From: Pseudisothecium myosuroides
Lineage: Eukaryota; Streptophyta; Bryopsida; Hypnales; Lembophyllaceae
Length of the DNA: 64,000 nt
Direction of reading: 5' to 3'
Assembly (NCBI GenBank): GCA_951799445.1
Contig: OX637294.1
Span: 18,315,452 to 18,379,451 of the forward strand
The position numbers and the translations under genes are program-made. The notes below the pieces were generated by a model. The model saw only the letters and a program-made list of their open reading frames with translations. It was not told where the DNA came from and did no database searches. Within the stretch, counting starts at the first letter, position 1. Each line of letters starts with the position of its first letter. Of the stretch, positions 36,281 to 47,960 are shown in pieces.

Positions 36281-39200
36281 ATGGCAGCAATGTCTCTGTC
36301 GGAGCGATTGCGCCAGGCTGCTGATCGCTGCTGCCAGGTACCCATTCTTCTTCAATCGTCTTTTCCATGTCTTGCGCTTCTTCTGGGATCAGGCGATGAT
36401 GGAAATTGAGTTGAGCTAATTTTCTATGGAGATTTCAGGATGAGGGGTTTGAGGCAATGGAAGCTTCCAATCGATTGTTTTTGGATCTGCTGGAAAGTCC
36501 ACTTCATGACCGGGAGCTCAAGCAAGCATCGCCAGCGAAATGGTTGACTGAATGCGAGCAAGCGCTTCAGCAGGCTGGGGAGTTGTTGGATCCCTCCTCT
36601 TCTTCTGGTTTGGTAATTTCCATCGATTGCTCATGGTATTTTGCAATCTATGAATTTGAGATAATAATGAGATTATTGGCTGCTACTAAAATTCTTGGGT
36701 ACTCATGCGTTGGCCGAACATGGCGTGCAGGTGCTATGTGAGAAAATAGGGTTGGAGCTTCCGAGGGTGGTGGTGAAGTTCGCGAGCCTGTCTCAGGCAT
36801 GTCAAGATCACTGTCTGAGCATCGTCGAGGCTTTGGCGGAGAATTGCAGCCCTCGTGAAATGTTCACAGCTTTCATGGAGGTAATCCTACTAATAACCTC
36901 ACTCGAATTCTCGCCCAGAGATCATTTGGGTTTTGAATCTGGATTTGTTGAAAACCGTGAAGCCTTTGGTTATGGTGTGACCTCGTTGTGCAATGAATCA
37001 AAGTGGCTGAGGAGGGACTCGTATGGTCGGATATTTTGCTGCAGGCCTTGAATATGTACACAGCTCCTCAGACTTTGATCTGCTGTGTTCCTCTCGTACA
37101 GGGACTCTCTTTGGGTGAGTTCACTCCCACATGTCGAAAGACTTGACCCACCTTCGTGGTTGATTTTTTGTTCAAAGTTTGGCAATGTTATTAAATAGGT
37201 GTGCAGATCGCATTAAAACTGCTTTACTAATCGAGTTGTGAGGCTCCATTGTAGAATCACCTATCAATAGAACAGTAAGGCAATGAGTTCAAGAGAGGCT
37301 ACATGCTCACAAGGCATCTTTTGAGGCTCAATATGTATCAAAAGAAATATAAACAATGAGTTCAAGAGTGGCTTCGTGCTTTCAATGTATTTTTTGAGGC
37401 TACATCCTAGATACATATTTTTTATACCAATAAAATTAAATAATAAAGCCATGAGTTAAAGAGTGGACATGCTTACAATGAATCTTTTGAGTTACATACT
37501 TAAATTGTATTCCGGCTTTTGTGCAGCGTTCTCACGCCTTCAGAGGCGGCAGGCTCGGTTTTTCCAGGAGGCCAGTTCAGGGCTTCTTGCTTTAGTTCGT
37601 TTGACCGCGCAAGATGAAGGAGACGACGAGGAGGACGAAGAAGAAAATTTCATTGAGACCGTTCAGGGGATGTACGAACAGAACGTAGTACCTCTCGAAC
37701 TAGTTAATGCTGCAATCATGAAGAACATTGTGCAGCTTGCCCAAATTGTCAGAGAAGCATGCGATGCTGTGGATGTAAGTTTCTCGTTCTGAGATGTGTG
37801 CCTTACTATTGCCTTTCATCTATTGTGCACCCTCTAAAGTATGAGCATGGCTTTCAGCTGTTTTAAGTGGTTTCTCTTATTAGAATGAAAGGTATTCTAA
37901 TATGATTCTTGTCCTCATTTTTGAGAGTGTTTTAAAGCTCCAAAAATGCATTGATATTATTTGGACATTTCATGAAAAAATTTGGAATTCTCGAAGTTTC
38001 TGTCATAGGGTGAGTAAAACCGTGGGTAGGTTTTGACTATTCAGCTGCTGTACTGTACACAGTCACTCACTAGATTTTAAATCCACTTATACAGCAGCAG
38101 GTCTTCTATGAGAAAGGGTTCACTACCTTATAATTTAAGATCGTCAACGTTACCAATATTGTCTGTCTACTTATGCTCAAGGTGTGTGGGAGCTGCAGGT
38201 TGACGAACAGCGTGAAGATTTTCAGCGAAGACTTGGAATGTTCGCACTTCAGATACTGGTGGGTACTCGTTTCTCTCACTTTTGAAAGCTGGCAATTGTT
38301 AGCCCTCAGTTTACACCAAAATCTTGTTCATTGTTCCGATTATGTGCTTTTTTAGCTTTTAATTGAAGAAGACTGGGAGAATGTCTGTCGTTGCTGAAAT
38401 CAGTCTTTATTTTTGGTTGTGACGTGATTGCAGGGCATCACTGGGGAAAAGATTGCTCGGCCAGAATGGGAAGTTCCAGCTTCCATGATGGAGCTTGTTG
38501 CGCTGCTACCGCTCTGCAATCTTTCCATATGTCTATTGCTTACAAAAGATCAGATTGAAGTTCTTGTTGAGACGACATCCGATGGTAAGAACTTCCTCTT
38601 TGTGACACACCGGACCGATATTGGTGGTGATTCTGTTTGTTTTCTTTATGACTCTAATTAGACAATTGATTGAGGATAGAAAACTGTCTATGAAATACTA
38701 GAAAAAATTTAGCACGAAGATGCGGTGCCTGGAAATTGTGAATATCATGTATGACGATAGTATGGGGCCAACACTTAGTCTCTACACTTTTCAGTTAGAT
38801 TTAATAAGTGGTCTCTTCCTCAAGTATTCTCTTCTCAGGTTCCCCTTTAGGCATTGTAGTTAAGCGATAGTTTGCCATGTCTATGTTGATCTTGCTGTAG
38901 GAAAATTAATGTCGTTCATTCTTTGCTATACTGAATTTGTGATCTCTTTCTGGATATGACAGGAAGTACTGACGAGACGGCTAAAAATGAACAGAGAAAA
39001 ATTGAAGCCACAAAAGGAGCCGCGCTTGCAGGTTAACTGTTCTAGAATATTCACCGTTATGTTTGTAACTTCTATTTTTCTATCCTGAGTGTTTTCTCTT
39101 TAAACAAATGAACTAATACATTTTTATCTGCTTCTTCTGTTGATATACACCCGATTAGATGTGCTCAACTTTGACGAATGGGGTAATATTCCAATATCAT

Positions 39201-41781
39201 CAAATAATGAGTTCAACTCACGGAATATGCTTTGATCAACAGCTACAATCATGATTTAAACTTATTAAGCGCTTCGACATCTTGTACTCTCACGGTCATT
39301 TTAAGTGGACATTGGACTTTCTCAAGCAAGAATAATTATATAAGGTGGACTTGGGCTGCATTGTTGAACTTTATCTCTTTGAGAAACGTTTCAAGATTCT
39401 TCTGTCTCGTTCCTCTTCCGTTTGAAGCTATTTTCTTAGTGCTAATCGAGGCCTTACCTTTCTGTGGTCAGAACAGCCTACTGGACTCTATCTAATAACC
39501 AAGGTGCAGAAGCTGCCAAAGTTACCGTCAACTCTATTAGAGAAGGGCTCCAGACAACTGGGAGGAAAGGGATCGTATCTGCTTTGTCCGTTGCATCATT
39601 ACTGCTAACGGGACGTTCATCAAGGCCCTTATCGTCGGTGCCTGCATTTGGATTGAAGCTTGTTGAAACAATTCTTAAGTTGGCGTCTTCCTTGCAATTT
39701 TCTTCTGATGTTGAAGAGGAGGACGGTTGCCTAGCTCTGACCGCGCAAATTTTGCCTGCTCTTCAGGTTCACCCTGTTCATTTCTTATCAACATGGTCAC
39801 GTTATTCCTTGAATGTTTGTTTCTTTTGATATCTCTTGAAATCTTCTCTTGCAATCTCGAAGCTACAAGGTCTCAAGATGAGGTACTGAGTCGTAGATAA
39901 ATGTGATTTTGTTGCAAAACAATCATGGCAGTCAAAATCTACAGAATGTTGAACATGTGTTTGTTGATTCTGTCAAGTTTAGTTTCCGCGCATGAGGCAT
40001 TCTGATCCTCGAATCTGTGTACCTGGATTCCAGAGGCTTCAAAACGTGGTTGTGTATGCATCCAGCGTGGAGATCAGGCGCCAAGGTTATGCTGCATTAA
40101 GAAAAGTAAATCTCCTTACTTTTATGGCATGTCTTTGTATTTCATGCGTTATGATACATGTGAAATAGCGTCTCGAAGGATATATTACCCAAATCTTGCG
40201 AGCAATTAGGTGACAATATATCTTGCGAGAGGCATATTCTTGCGATTGATGCCATCCTGCCTGTAAATGGTTCTACGTGGGTTCTACTCTTTTTATTCAA
40301 GCTACGTGCAAATTAATACCAGGTCATTCAAGAAGTAATTGCACCCGCTTCCAGGTTGCAATGTCTGCAAATGCTCATCAACAATTGCCTTTTCCCGTCG
40401 ATGGTAAATTTCACCCAAGCTTCTCGAATTCGATTTTCTAATTTGGATTTCAAACTGTAATTTCTGTTCACCAGTTTTCCCCTCACGTAAAATGAATCTT
40501 ACCTTCGAGGATGTTAGATTTGTGGTGCACCACGTTTCTGAACGAGAATCCTGTTGCAGGTATCACTTCACTTGATCTGTGTAAGAGATGAGGTTGACCG
40601 AGCTTGGCCTTCAAGACCTCATCAGCAAGGTCAACCAAGTACTGATGTACATCCTATAAGGGACGGACAACAAATTGAACATGTGGCATCTCCTTTCCTC
40701 AGTAATGATATTCTTGAAGTAATCGGAAATATATTGAGACCAGGGACTGGGGCTCCCCCTGATTTACCAGCCCAAATTGATTCTGTAAGTTCAGTCATGG
40801 GAACTTTTCACATTGTGGATGCTTTATCCTGTGAGATGAAGCAACTATGATTGTTGCTATTAACTGACAATGCAATGTGATTTTCAGTGGCTTAAATATT
40901 CTTGTAACTTGCAAACGCACTTCTTTTGCTTCTGTTACTAAGTCTTTTTCTACGGCACGTGATACAGGTACAAAGTGCTCTTAATCTCTACCGATTCCTC
41001 CTCATCCGAGAATCCTCAGGTTCGTCTACCAACCCGCAAATGTGTTCTTAAAATTTTACTATGGTTTTCCAATCCACAGTAAGGTAGAGGATTCTATTTG
41101 CGTCACTTCCAGCGTTTCAACAATATGTGCTTTCTTTGAGAGAACAGCATAGAGCTGCGAAGAGGCCACTTTGGGTACTACAGCCAAACTCTCTGGAGAT
41201 CGAGTCACAAAGTATGATTTTTTTATGCAATGAAAGTGGGAGATTGTAGACCACAATCGAAGGGACTGTATACAACCTCTTTTCCATTCAAAGATCAGAG
41301 GGCAGAGGCATTTAGCCGAGTCATGCTTACACTAATTGATGATCAACCAAGTGTATGAATCGATGCGTTGTTGTAGGTAACATTGGTCAGTAGAGGAGAC
41401 AGGATCGGGTCCCTAACAGTTTTCGTATCCTCTACTGAAGTCAGGAACTGACCAACTTCAAATCAACGTGCATTGCTTTCTTCTCGAGCAGGGAAGACGA
41501 ACTACACAGGAGTGTTATCAAAAGAGGCCTTGACAAAGGCTCGCCTGCAGTGGTTGCTGCCTCTGCGTGCACTGGTGGGAGGGGTGAGCTTGGGACTCGT
41601 GATGGAGGACAATGAGATGTCGGCCGACATGAGCCTCGCCATCGACGCATTACAAAGCGTCGTATATCGTTGTATTGAGCTCAACGAGGAAGCCCTTGCT
41701 CGGTGTGAGCTGCCCCTTTCACCACCTCTCAAGCAGATCAACTATCGCACTGACTCTGTCTCCGATACTCCTCTGGTGTGA
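36281..41781 (+). CDS. ALF4 / glomulin-like protein
   Basis: Fourteen exons: 36281-36337, 36439-36612, 36731-36880, 37045-37114, 37527-37774, 38199-38258, 38434-38584, 38963-39031, 39510-39766, 40034-40105, 40323-40403, 40560-40784, 40968-41019, 41492-41781. The frame is continuous, giving 651 aa. Arabidopsis ALF4 is of similar length. The protein is all-helical in appearance, with leucine-rich helix pairs of the HEAT/ARM type. A conserved-looking block (FSRLQRRQARFFQEA) is followed by an acidic run (DEGDDEEDEEEN). A C-terminal tail (WLLPLRALVGG..., ELNEEALARCELPL) follows. ALF4 and glomulin bind the RBX1 RING subunit and restrain SCF ubiquitin ligases; in plants this affects auxin signalling and lateral organ formation. 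The assignment rests on remembered family features, not on a search. The start of exon 9 is ambiguous (39504 or 39510). Intron 13 is almost filled by a MITE-like element. Confidence 0.72.
41084..41435. mobile_element. MITE-like element in ALF4-like intron 13
   Basis: It starts GTAGAGGATTCTATTTGCGTC and ends with ATCCTCTAC, the inverse complement of its start, over about 352 bp. An inner block shares 'atgcaatgaaagtgggagattgtagaccac', 'gagtcatgcttacac' and 'gggtccctaac' with the OMA1 and Dicer intron copies. It occupies most of the 472-bp intron. Confidence 0.55.
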
Positions 41782-43995
41782 CGACATTTGCTTTTCTTAT
41801 AGTTCCAATCTTGCTCATGATGGTCGGTCCATACCGAAAACTTTAGTACAGATAGCTGATTCCATCAATATGAAGTACATTGATGTACTTTCTGTACAAT
41901 TGGCTGAGTTTGAATTGCCCCTCAATCTTTGATTCATCACACCACGTTTGTCCAAGGTTCTTGTTTCTCGTATAACGCAGGCAAAACGAGCAACGTTGAA
42001 GTTGGCACTGGCACTCTAGTGGAAACCCATTTATTGGCTCTGGACCGAAGGGACGAGGCTTTTCATCAACAAAAGCTACATGTGAGGAAGTTTGAGTAGG
42101 ACCTTCGAGAACAAAACATGACACAATTTCTTTAGTGAATGCAAGATTTTGGATCCCAATTTATCATATCTATTGAAATTATGAAATTTTTGAGAAACTA
42201 GCTGTTTTCCAAACGTCTCCAATCTGTTCCAATCCAGTCCTAGACTGCACAATTTCGGCACTTTGTCACACTATTTTGCGAGTAGTCCCGCTCCGCAGCT
42301 CATGTCGGATATTGGCAACACTAACAACATCCTCAAGAATTGGAAGGAACATTACACTACTAATTTCTGCACTTCTGCCCAACCTTCTACAATCATGAGT
42401 CTATGGTTTGTTCAGTTTCCCTCCATGTGCCATACACTGAAAATCAGTGGACAAAATCCAAATGAGTAAATATGAATGTTGTAGTATTATGTGTACTACA
42501 ATCTTGAAAAAAATTGAAGCAAAAAGTAATTACAATTTGGAAGTAAATGAATTCCAAAACTATTGTAAACACCTTGTAGACTCAATTGTTGAGGCGGTTT
42601 TGGTATTCACTCCGAAAATTGCCTATATTTCTTTTTTGAGCCACGATGGCTTCACTATTTTATTGCATTGCATGTTGTTGTACGTCATTTATGACCTACT
42701 CCCATTGGTATTGTAAAAGGACATATGTGTGTTTTAAAAAAATTACATTAATTATATAATAAGATAAATATCTTCAAATCTATTCAAAGTAGATGCAACA
42801 ACAGGTCAAATTGCAACCTAGAAATCATTTTTGATAGTAAATGATATCTTAAGTCTTTAATTCATTGATAATCTTCAAATTCCATTCAAATTAACATTAT
42901 CTACATTTTTTTTAATATATAATTTTTTTTGAAGCACATCTATGTCAACTTTTTACAATACCAATGCAGGTAGGTCATAAACAATGTACTACAATATGCA
43001 ATCAAATATTGAAGCCATTGTGGTTCAAAAAAGAAGCATAGGAATGATTCCCAAAACAACCTCAACAATTCAATCTTTAGGGTATTTAGCTTTGGAGTTC
43101 ATTTACTTCCTAACTATAATAACTTTTTGCTTCAAGTATTTTCACGATTGTAGTACACATACTAAGGTAGGAGGCTATAAAACAGAACGGGCATTAAGAA
43201 TGGACCCTATAAAGGGCTGTGAAATGGACATGAGTTGGTTCTGAAATTGACTAGTATAGTCATTGAAAGAATCAAGGAAAAAAGTATTGTTAATTTTAAG
43301 AGCCAGTTCTCTTTACTTTCCCCATTTTTATTTAGAATTGCAAGTGAACCGTTTATGAAAGACATAGGATCACAAATAGGGATCTACGATCCAACTCGTT
43401 TGAAAATTCATAAGTAATTCAAAAATGCTTGAAAAAATACGAAACCACTTGGGTTAGATTCCTCATCAATTTCTCTGTCTGAAAAAATGAGCTAAAATTA
43501 CTCTTGTCCAAGGAAATACATGAAAAAGGCGGACCAGCCCTTAGATGCTCCATTTCTGAGCCTCCGACCTTATGGCACACAGAATGAAACTAAAGTAAAC
43601 ACAGACACAAATTTTGCAAAAACTGTACGTACCAATCACATATCATCACCCTCAGAGTTGGCAACTTAATCAGCATCCACTTGTTCTTCAACAATCGTTG
43701 AAAAGAGAAACACGAAACAAAATTATTTAAAAGAGAAACTATAACCAAAGCTACGTTCTTCCCTACTAGAACAGCCTCATGTGAATAGTGGCGACATTGA
43801 CAAGAATTGGAAGCAACAAAACCACACCAGCAGCAACAAAAGCTGCCAGCTTCGTCTCAAAAAAACAATGCACACCCAAAAATGAGTCCGCGGAAAGAGG
43901 CTTGTTTCGTTTCCTCTTCCACTTCGACAATCTTCTCCTCCTCACCTTCACACACTCTCTTTCTGTCGGTCTGTTTGTCTGTCTCTCTCGCACTC
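41782..43995. other. Convergent spacer between the ALF4-like and Egt1 genes
   Basis: Both flanking genes point into this region, so it holds two 3' UTRs. The middle (about 42.1-43.5 kb) is AT-rich. Open frames such as 42447-42716 and 42984-43244 have no recognisable domain. I see no gene. Confidence 0.55.
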
Positions 43996-46595
43996 TCACT
44001 TTCGCTCGGTCTTGCAAACCCGGAACTTAGCGAACACATACGGATACTGTCGCTGGTAAAAATTGCGAAACGTATCCCTCCACATGCACCGATGCGTCAC
44101 GGGCGAGGCGCCTTTCAACACGTAATGCGAGCCGTCGAAGAAATCCGCCGAGTATTCCAGATACTCCTTCATGGGGACAAACCCCGGGAACGGCTCAAAC
44201 AGCGTGGAAGTCCATTCCCATCCTCCAGATCTCAAGTTCTCCACATTTTTTTCTTCGGGACTAGTGAGAATCCTGTGGTACTCGGCTTCTGTCATGATGC
44301 GCCCGCGTGACCACGCGCAATACGCTTCTGCTTCGGACAAGCTCGCGTACACGGGCTCATTCGCGACGCGACTCCAGTGGCTCGTAGTGGACGCATTGTG
44401 AATCCAGTAGTCGCCGTCGATCTCGCTCCACGTCGCGGGCGTTGTAATATGCTCACGCTGGAAGAAGGCGTAGTCTAGTGGCTTCCAGTACATGGGTTTT
44501 TTGTAGCCGCCGGATATGATGAAAGTGAGGTACTGAGACACCGTGACAGGCTTGCAGGAAACGCTGAAAGACTCGCGAACTGTGGTGACGAGCTTGGGGT
44601 GCTCGTTATCCCACATGAAAGTGTCGCCCTTGGAGTCTCCGCCGAGGGTGACCTTCCCAGGAGCGATCTTCACCATGGCTGTTGATACGGGGTCGTCATC
44701 GCTAATGTTGTGCACTCGGGCGCCGTTGGTGTGGTGGTAGCTCTTGTGATGCACGCCGTTGGAGACGCCGTTGTAGGCGCCATTGGAGTTCGGGTGTGCA
44801 CCATTTGTGCTCTGATGAGCTCCATTGGAGACGCCGTTAGAAGCCTGGTAGGCACCATTGGAGCTTGGGTGTACACCATTTGCGGTCTGATGTGTCCCAT
44901 TGGAGGTTAAGTACGCACCATTTGCAATGCCGTTGGTGGCAGCGCCGTTGGTGTGATGTGGTGCATTGGTTTTGCGCATCTTCTTCTCAAAAGTGGCCTT
45001 GCGATTCTGCGCGCGCATGTACGCTAGAGTTTCCAAGTGCATGTACTCGTGCTCGATCGCGAGGATGATAAGCCTCGAGGGAATTTCTTTGCTCGCCCAG
45101 GCGGTGAGAAGCCCGCCTCTAGTTTTTTGTACATACGTCTCGATGTCCTCACGCGATGGCCACTCCTGGGGTACTTCGGGATGCGAGTGGCACTTGGTAG
45201 GATCAACTACGTTGGGGTCGATGCCTCGCGAGAACATAATGTCCGTCGGGGAGGACGCCTCGTCTGGACGGAGCTTGAGTTTGGCGAACGCTTGGATATG
45301 GCCGTAGTAGAATTTGAACGGGTGGCGGACGTCGATGGGCTTCTCACACCAATCTGGGACGGATTGGAAGAATTCGTCCGTCTGGGCCCAGCATCGCAGT
45401 AACGCGTCTCGGAACGGAATGAGCATCTGCATTCCCCACATGGAGTCTCGCCACGCAACGTCGATGTGGAACCCCGCTTCATTCGCCAAGCGGTTGAAGT
45501 CCCCAGCGGTGAACTTGCGGGAGACTTCCACCAAAATACGCTCGCCGCGACGGATGTGAATCTTGTGCGCGGGGAGTGAAAGCTCCTCCGTGAAAGTGAG
45601 GTACATCTCCACTTGCCGCAGGGTCTTGTTCACCACCACTTCGTAAACCCACGACGCCTCTTCGGCTTCGGACGTGGCGTGGTTGAGCAGCGCGAGTGCG
45701 CAGCGCATTCCGTTCTTGATGAAAAGCTCCGTCACGCCGGAACGATCGTGGTATGCGGCGTAGAGCTTCCTTGTGTCTTTCCACATGTCTGCAATGGGAT
45801 CCATGGGATCCAGAAATCAGGATTCGGGATGCAAGAGGGTGACGAGCATGTGTTTTCCCAATCTTGGATTTAGAGTAAGTTGAGTGGCGTACCAGCGCAG
45901 AGGAAGATTTGGCACCGCGTGCCGACGGCGGTGGAGATGTCGCGGAAGAATTGGATGGCGCCCGCGTCGCTGAAGTTCCCCACGGAGCTGCCGAGCCACA
46001 TGATGCACAGGTTCGCAGTGGGGTGCATCGCCCGCACTTGCTTCAGACCTTGCATGTACTCGTCTTCCACCATGTCAATGGACTCGGGCGCAATCCCCTC
46101 TTCCACCAGATTCTCGCGCGCTTCGGCAAGAAACGAGGCCGACACATCAATGCCCACAAACTTGAACCTGGGAAGAGATCATTCATGCACAAAACCGAAA
46201 TTAATTCGAATCCAATTTGCGCGCACGCACAACTGAGAGGGTGACGGTGGTTGTGCAGTAGAGTGCTACCTCCCGCGCAGCTTTTGCACGGCGGTTAAGA
46301 CGATGCTCGACTTGCGAGCAGTGCCGCACCCGAGCTCCACGATCACGCTTTCGTCAGGGATGGCCGCGGCGATTTCGTCGCAGTGGTCCTTCAGGCGAAA
46401 CTCCTCCACGTGAAACGGGTAATACTCATCCAATTCGGTGATCATCTCGTAAAGCTCCGAGCCGCGGTCGTCGTACAGGAGGCTGCAGGGGATTTCTTTC
46501 TGCTGGAACGATCTCTGCAGTCCCGCCAGGACTTGCGCCTGCGGCGATTCGCGGCCATTCCCCATTTCGGTAAACACCTGCTGCCCAACCCGCAT
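43996..46595 (-). CDS. Egt1-type ergothioneine synthase (EgtD-EgtB fusion)
   Basis: Exons on the minus strand are 46595-46270, 46167-45893 and 45788-43996, with GT-AG introns and continuous frame, giving about 797 aa (787 if the second ATG at 46565 is used). The N-terminal third is an EgtD-like histidine N-methyltransferase: SLLYDDRGSELYEMI (38-52), the SAM-binding VELGCGTARKS (86-96) and WLGSSVGNF (166-174). A DinB-like part follows, with FYYGH (H364) and HEYMHLE (447-453) giving the three-His iron site of EgtB. After a low-complexity Asn-Gly-His insert (about 480-556) comes an FGE-sulfatase domain (about 568-792) with GWEWTSTLFEPF and FRNFYQRQ. This order is that of fungal Egt1 (about 770-880 aa). 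The enzyme would methylate histidine to hercynine and couple it with cysteine to the sulfoxide; a separate lyase is needed to finish ergothioneine. All motifs look intact. OvoA is unlikely because its methyltransferase is C-terminal. Confidence 0.9.
44720..44950 (-). repeat. Asn-Gly-rich low-complexity insert within the Egt1 gene
   Basis: Read on the minus strand, short units of the type 'SNGAH/TNGVH/SNGAY' repeat about a dozen times (residues about 480-556). It separates the iron-binding DinB-like part from the FGE-sulfatase domain. It stays in frame and is rich in Asn, Gly, Ala and His. It probably forms a flexible linker. Slippage of 12- to 30-bp units would explain its origin. Confidence 0.85.
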
Positions 46596-47960
46596 TACTA
46601 AACGTCGAAAACAACAATTGGGCGAGACGGAGCCCAACCCACCCACATTGAAAGCTACCTGTAAATGAAGGAGAAGAAGAGCGCTCACCAGGTGAAGAGA
46701 GAGACGTCGTGAGGCAATTAGGGGAAAACAGAGAACGTCGACAGTCGTCAAACCTCAGATGCGATGTTTGCATTCAGGTGTGCAGCACCTTGGAAACAGA
46801 CAGGAGCGTCAAGAGGAGCAAGAAAACCATGAGCCGGTGCAATCCACTAAGGCGCAGGTTCATTGTCAACAGTCAGTCGAATTCTCCCGCAACGAAGAAG
46901 CTATCGCCAACCTACGCACCACCACACCCCCAAACCATCACAAAAAAAGCCTTCGATTACCGAGACAAGAAACCAAAATCTTCTCACACTCAAAACTCCC
47001 AATTGTCACAGCAACATCACCATATATACCTCCCAAACTACCAGTCAGACACTCACGACACACCAAAGTTGAAAATTGGCACAAAATCCGGCAATGCCAC
47101 GCTACACACAATTCGAGACCTTCCCCACCCACGAATCGAGCACTCCCCACAATTTGTGCGCTGCCCACAAATTGTGCGCTTCCCACAAATCGAGGCCTCC
47201 CCAAACACACCTCGAGAAAAAGAGGCGTGCGGCTCTCTAGTGGTCCTTTGCGCACTCACCTCATTGCAGGCGCTCGTCTAGCAGGCACGCAGATTGGGGG
47301 CGCCTCCACCCAAGTCAGCATGTGAAGAATGTGGGAGCAGTTCGTCTCCGTCCGTCCGTCTTTCCGTCCGTCCTGCCTGCCTGCCTGCGCGCTCGAAAGC
47401 CGCAACGCAACGGTATTGACTGACTACTGATGACTACGGTATCAGGTTGCGTGGATCGTTATAAATAAATAAGCTTAAGCTTAGTGAGGGGATGATGAGA
47501 CCAACTGTAGAAGAGGACGGATTGACGGGAACTCCCGGCCCGCCGTCCATACCGCGAGTGTGAATGAGTGTGATGAGGCAGTAGTACAGTCCTGTAGTGA
47601 GGCGCGACTGAGTTCCTCGGAAGCGTCCGTCACGCGTCGTCATGCAGGGAGAGAGAGTGTGCGTTTGCTTGCCGCGATGGAGGGCTGCGCGTGCCACCAG
47701 TCCGCGAGCGAAACCACGCGGCGGACGGGGGATGGACCACACAAGGGCATGCTGAAAGGCATGTGAGATAAGGCCCGTCACCACCGCGGCGCAAGGTTCA
47801 AGGCGGAACCGCTGCACTCGCATTTGCCCACGCTTCCTATTATTAACCCCTACGGACTCCGTCACTGCGGCTCTAACTGGGATTCCACAGCAGTCTGTAA
47901 TTTATTTAGTTTTTTACACATCACTCAGGTGGCGACTGGTCAAGTAGATAAAGATGCTGA
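46596..47960. other. Upstream region of the Egt1 gene
   Basis: This GC-richer stretch probably holds the promoter and 5' UTR. It contains about three imperfect copies of an 18-20 bp unit (tgcccacaaattgtgcgc and variants, about 47140-47200) and a run of CGTC/CTGC tetranucleotides (about 47343-47388). Several overlapping open frames on both strands (for example 46709-47325 and 47434-47865) are compositional and lack recognisable domains. Confidence 0.5.

Noticed and set aside
42447..43244. Open frames of 86-89 codons in the ALF4-Egt1 spacer
   Set aside because: AT-rich, no recognisable domain, no splice partners, and no codon pattern like that of the genes.
45789..45804. ATG at 45804 as the start of a shorter, FGE-only gene
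   Set aside because: The acceptor at 45789-45790 restores the frame with two upstream exons that encode the matching methyltransferase half, so the ATG lies in the intron.
46709..47865. Overlapping open frames on both strands upstream of Egt1
   Set aside because: They are rich in Pro, Thr, Arg and Ser, change with frame and show no domain; this is typical of GC-richer upstream DNA.
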